This document shows, in pieces, positions 6,046 to 7,085 of a DNA stretch of 7,085 bases; position 1 is the stretch's first letter; each line of letters opens with the position of its first letter. The stretch covers positions 1 to 7,085 of the forward strand of contig JAJZFR010000089.1 in the NCBI GenBank assembly GCA_021805265.1, in the 5' to 3' direction. The position numbers and the translations under genes are program-made. The notes beneath the pieces were generated by a model. That model saw only the letters and a list, made by a program, of their open reading frames with translations, was not told where the DNA came from and did not search any database. Source of the stretch: Acidobacteriota bacterium (GTDB lineage Bacteria > Acidobacteriota > Terriglobia > Terriglobales > Acidobacteriaceae).

Positions 6046-6098
6046 GAATCATGCGCAAGGTTCAGGTTGGTATGAGCGGCTAATTCGAGTGTGTGGGA

Positions 6099-6118
6099 TG
6101 CGCCGCGCAAAGTTTTTT
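6099..6118 (+). terminator. Weak possible intrinsic terminator after the HEAT gene
   Basis: A 4-bp stem, TGCG (6099-6102) with CGCA (6106-6109), closes a 3-base loop and is followed after three bases (AAG, 6110-6112) by six T residues (6113-6118). The T-tract is notable in such GC-rich DNA, but the stem is too short for a confident terminator. It would also lie downstream of the candidate ECF promoter, so it could act as an attenuator-like element or mean nothing. Confidence 0.22.
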
Positions 6119-6176
6119 GTGTCTTGTCCCGGTGGTTTCACGCCATACATCCTGCCGGTCTTGAAATGATTTCCTG

Positions 6177-6182
6177 AGGAGG
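6177..6182 (+). promoter_or_regulatory. Strong Shine-Dalgarno fixing a GTG start
   Basis: AGGAGG, a perfect anti-16S match, ends 8 bases before the GTG at 6191. It decides the GTG as the start of the ABC ATPase and predicts strong translation. It is the best ribosome binding site in the window. Confidence 0.85.
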
Positions 6183-6190
6183 AATTCTCT

Positions 6191-7075
6191 GTGACGGAAG
6201 CGCCCGAGTTGTTGATCAAGAACCTGACGAAGACTTACAAGAACGGCGTGAAGGCGCTGGATGCGGTGAGCCTTGCGATTCCGCGCGGCTTGTACGGATT
6301 GCTGGGGCCGAACGGCGCGGGGAAATCGACGCTGATGCGGACGATTGCAACGCTTCAGGAGCCGGACTCGGGATCGATACAGTTTGGAACTCTGGATGTG
6401 TTGCGGCAGAAGGAAGAGGTGCGCAAGGTGCTGGGGTATCTGCCGCAGGACTTTGGGGTGTATCCGCGGGTGAATGCCGAGGAGATGCTGGATCACCTGG
6501 CTCTGCTGAAGGGGATTGCGAGCGGCAAGGAGCGCAAGGAGGCGGTTCATGCGCTGCTGCATCGTGTGAATCTGTGGGAGCATCGGCGCAAGGCGCTGAC
6601 GGGGTTTTCGGGCGGAATGCGGCAGCGGTTCGGGATTGCGCAGGCGCTGCTGGCGAATCCGCAACTGCTGATCGTGGACGAACCGACGGCAGGGCTGGAC
6701 CCTGGGGAACGGAATCGCTTCTATAACCTGCTGGCAGAGATTGGTGAAAACGTGGTGGTCATTCTGTCGACGCACATCGTGCAGGACGTAATGGAGTTGT
6801 GCACGAATATGGCGATCATTCACCAGGGCCAGGTGCTGTTTGCGGGCGCGCCGGAGGCAGCGGTGAAGAGCCTGGCAGGCAAGGTTTGGAGTCGCGAGAT
6901 TCAGCGCGAGCAACTGGACGAGTACAAGGCGCGGCTGCACGTGATCTCGCACAAGCTGGTGGCGGGCCGGCCGCAGCTTCACGTCTACGCCGAGAGTGAG
7001 CCGGAGGCAGGATTCGCGGCCGTCGCGCCGGACCTCGAGGATGTCTTCTTTGCCAACATTGCCGGGCTGCGCTAA
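6191..7075 (+). CDS. ABC transporter ATP-binding subunit (ABC-2 / export type)
   Basis: The 294-residue protein is a complete nucleotide-binding domain. Visible motifs: Walker A GPNGAGKST (39-47), Q-loop Q86 in LGYLPQDFG, signature FSGGMRQR (139-146), Walker B LLIVDEPTAGLD (159-170; E164 is the catalytic Glu) and the switch His H195 in LSTHIV. No membrane segment is present, so it must pair with a separate permease. The layout resembles ATPases of ABC-2-type exporters (CcmA/DrrA/NatA group). After about residue 225 comes a C-terminal region of about 70 residues ending PDLEDVFFANIAGLR, the usual DLEDVFF end of this group. The start is GTG at 6191, fixed by an AGGAGG Shine-Dalgarno. The stop TAA is 10 bases from the right edge, so the expected permease gene is out of view. 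Substrate and direction cannot be read; export is inferred from the subfamily. Confidence 0.93.
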   Translation: MTEAPELLIKNLTKTYKNGVKALDAVSLAIPRGLYGLLGPNGAGKSTLMRTIATLQEPDSGSIQFGTLDVLRQKEEVRKVLGYLPQDFGVYPRVNAEEMLDHLALLKGIASGKERKEAVHALLHRVNLWEHRRKALTGFSGGMRQRFGIAQALLANPQLLIVDEPTAGLDPGERNRFYNLLAEIGENVVVILSTHIVQDVMELCTNMAIIHQGQVLFAGAPEAAVKSLAGKVWSREIQREQLDEYKARLHVISHKLVAGRPQLHVYAESEPEAGFAAVAPDLEDVFFANIAGLR

Positions 7076-7085
7076 AGCATTTTCC

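Noticed and set aside
6051..6083. Ten-codon ORF (MRKVQVGMSG) in the ABC gene leader
   Set aside because: No ribosome binding site, no codon pattern suggesting a leader peptide, and a length expected by chance.
5400..6110. 236-codon minus-strand open frame opposite the HEAT gene
   Set aside because: The composition is typical of an antisense shadow; the plus-strand repeats are unmistakable.
6161..6188. TTGAAA / AATTCT as a promoter for the ABC gene
   Set aside because: The -10 match is poor, and the implied start would fall at the start codon and exclude the strong Shine-Dalgarno from the mRNA.
6080..6982. 300-codon open frame on the minus strand opposite the ABC gene
   Set aside because: Its product is rich in Arg, His, Gln and Leu with no recognisable motif. 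It is the mirror of a strongly conserved ATPase in GC-rich DNA, where stop codons are rare.

Overview
The window is GC-rich (roughly two-thirds G+C by eye), gene-dense, intron-free bacterial DNA. Two features hint at a soil bacterium, possibly Acidobacteriota (class Terriglobia): the pairing of rbfA with an nrnA-type phosphoesterase, and the general style of the HEAT-repeat and ABC proteins. That placement is an inference from style; no rRNA or other marker gene confirms it. Most of the window is housekeeping sequence. I find no phage, insertion sequence, CRISPR array, tRNA or rRNA, and no clearly new multi-gene system.

Left part (1-1049, minus strand). The window edge cuts the start of a membrane glycosyltransferase of the ArnT/PMT type. 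Upstream of it is a complete type II toxin-antitoxin pair: a Phd/YefM-like antitoxin (1004-759), whose stop overlaps the GTG start of a PIN-domain VapC/FitB-like RNase toxin (762-334). In front of the antitoxin lies a striking AT-rich 34-bp palindrome (1016-1049) with a consensus TATAAT inside it. This looks like an autoregulatory operator laid over the promoter.

Middle part (1076-3862, minus strand). A tight apparent operon runs right to left: rbfA (30S ribosome maturation), nrnA (DHH/DHHA1 oligoribonuclease / pAp phosphatase), and a GT1-type glycosyltransferase, with gaps of 11 and 4 bases. rbfA is often preceded by infB and followed by nrnA and truB. Here the upstream neighbour is the divergent thiL, and a glycosyltransferase follows nrnA.

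Right part (3969-7075, plus strand). thiL (thiamine-monophosphate kinase) is divergent from rbfA. It is followed by a HEAT-repeat protein of unknown role and an ABC-transporter ATPase with a strong ribosome binding site. The ATPase's membrane partner is presumably beyond the right edge.

The points most worth a second look are the nested toxin-antitoxin operator, a possible leaderless start for thiL, a possible ECF-type promoter before the ABC gene, the conserved-Asp-to-Glu change in NrnA, and the uncharacterised HEAT protein.
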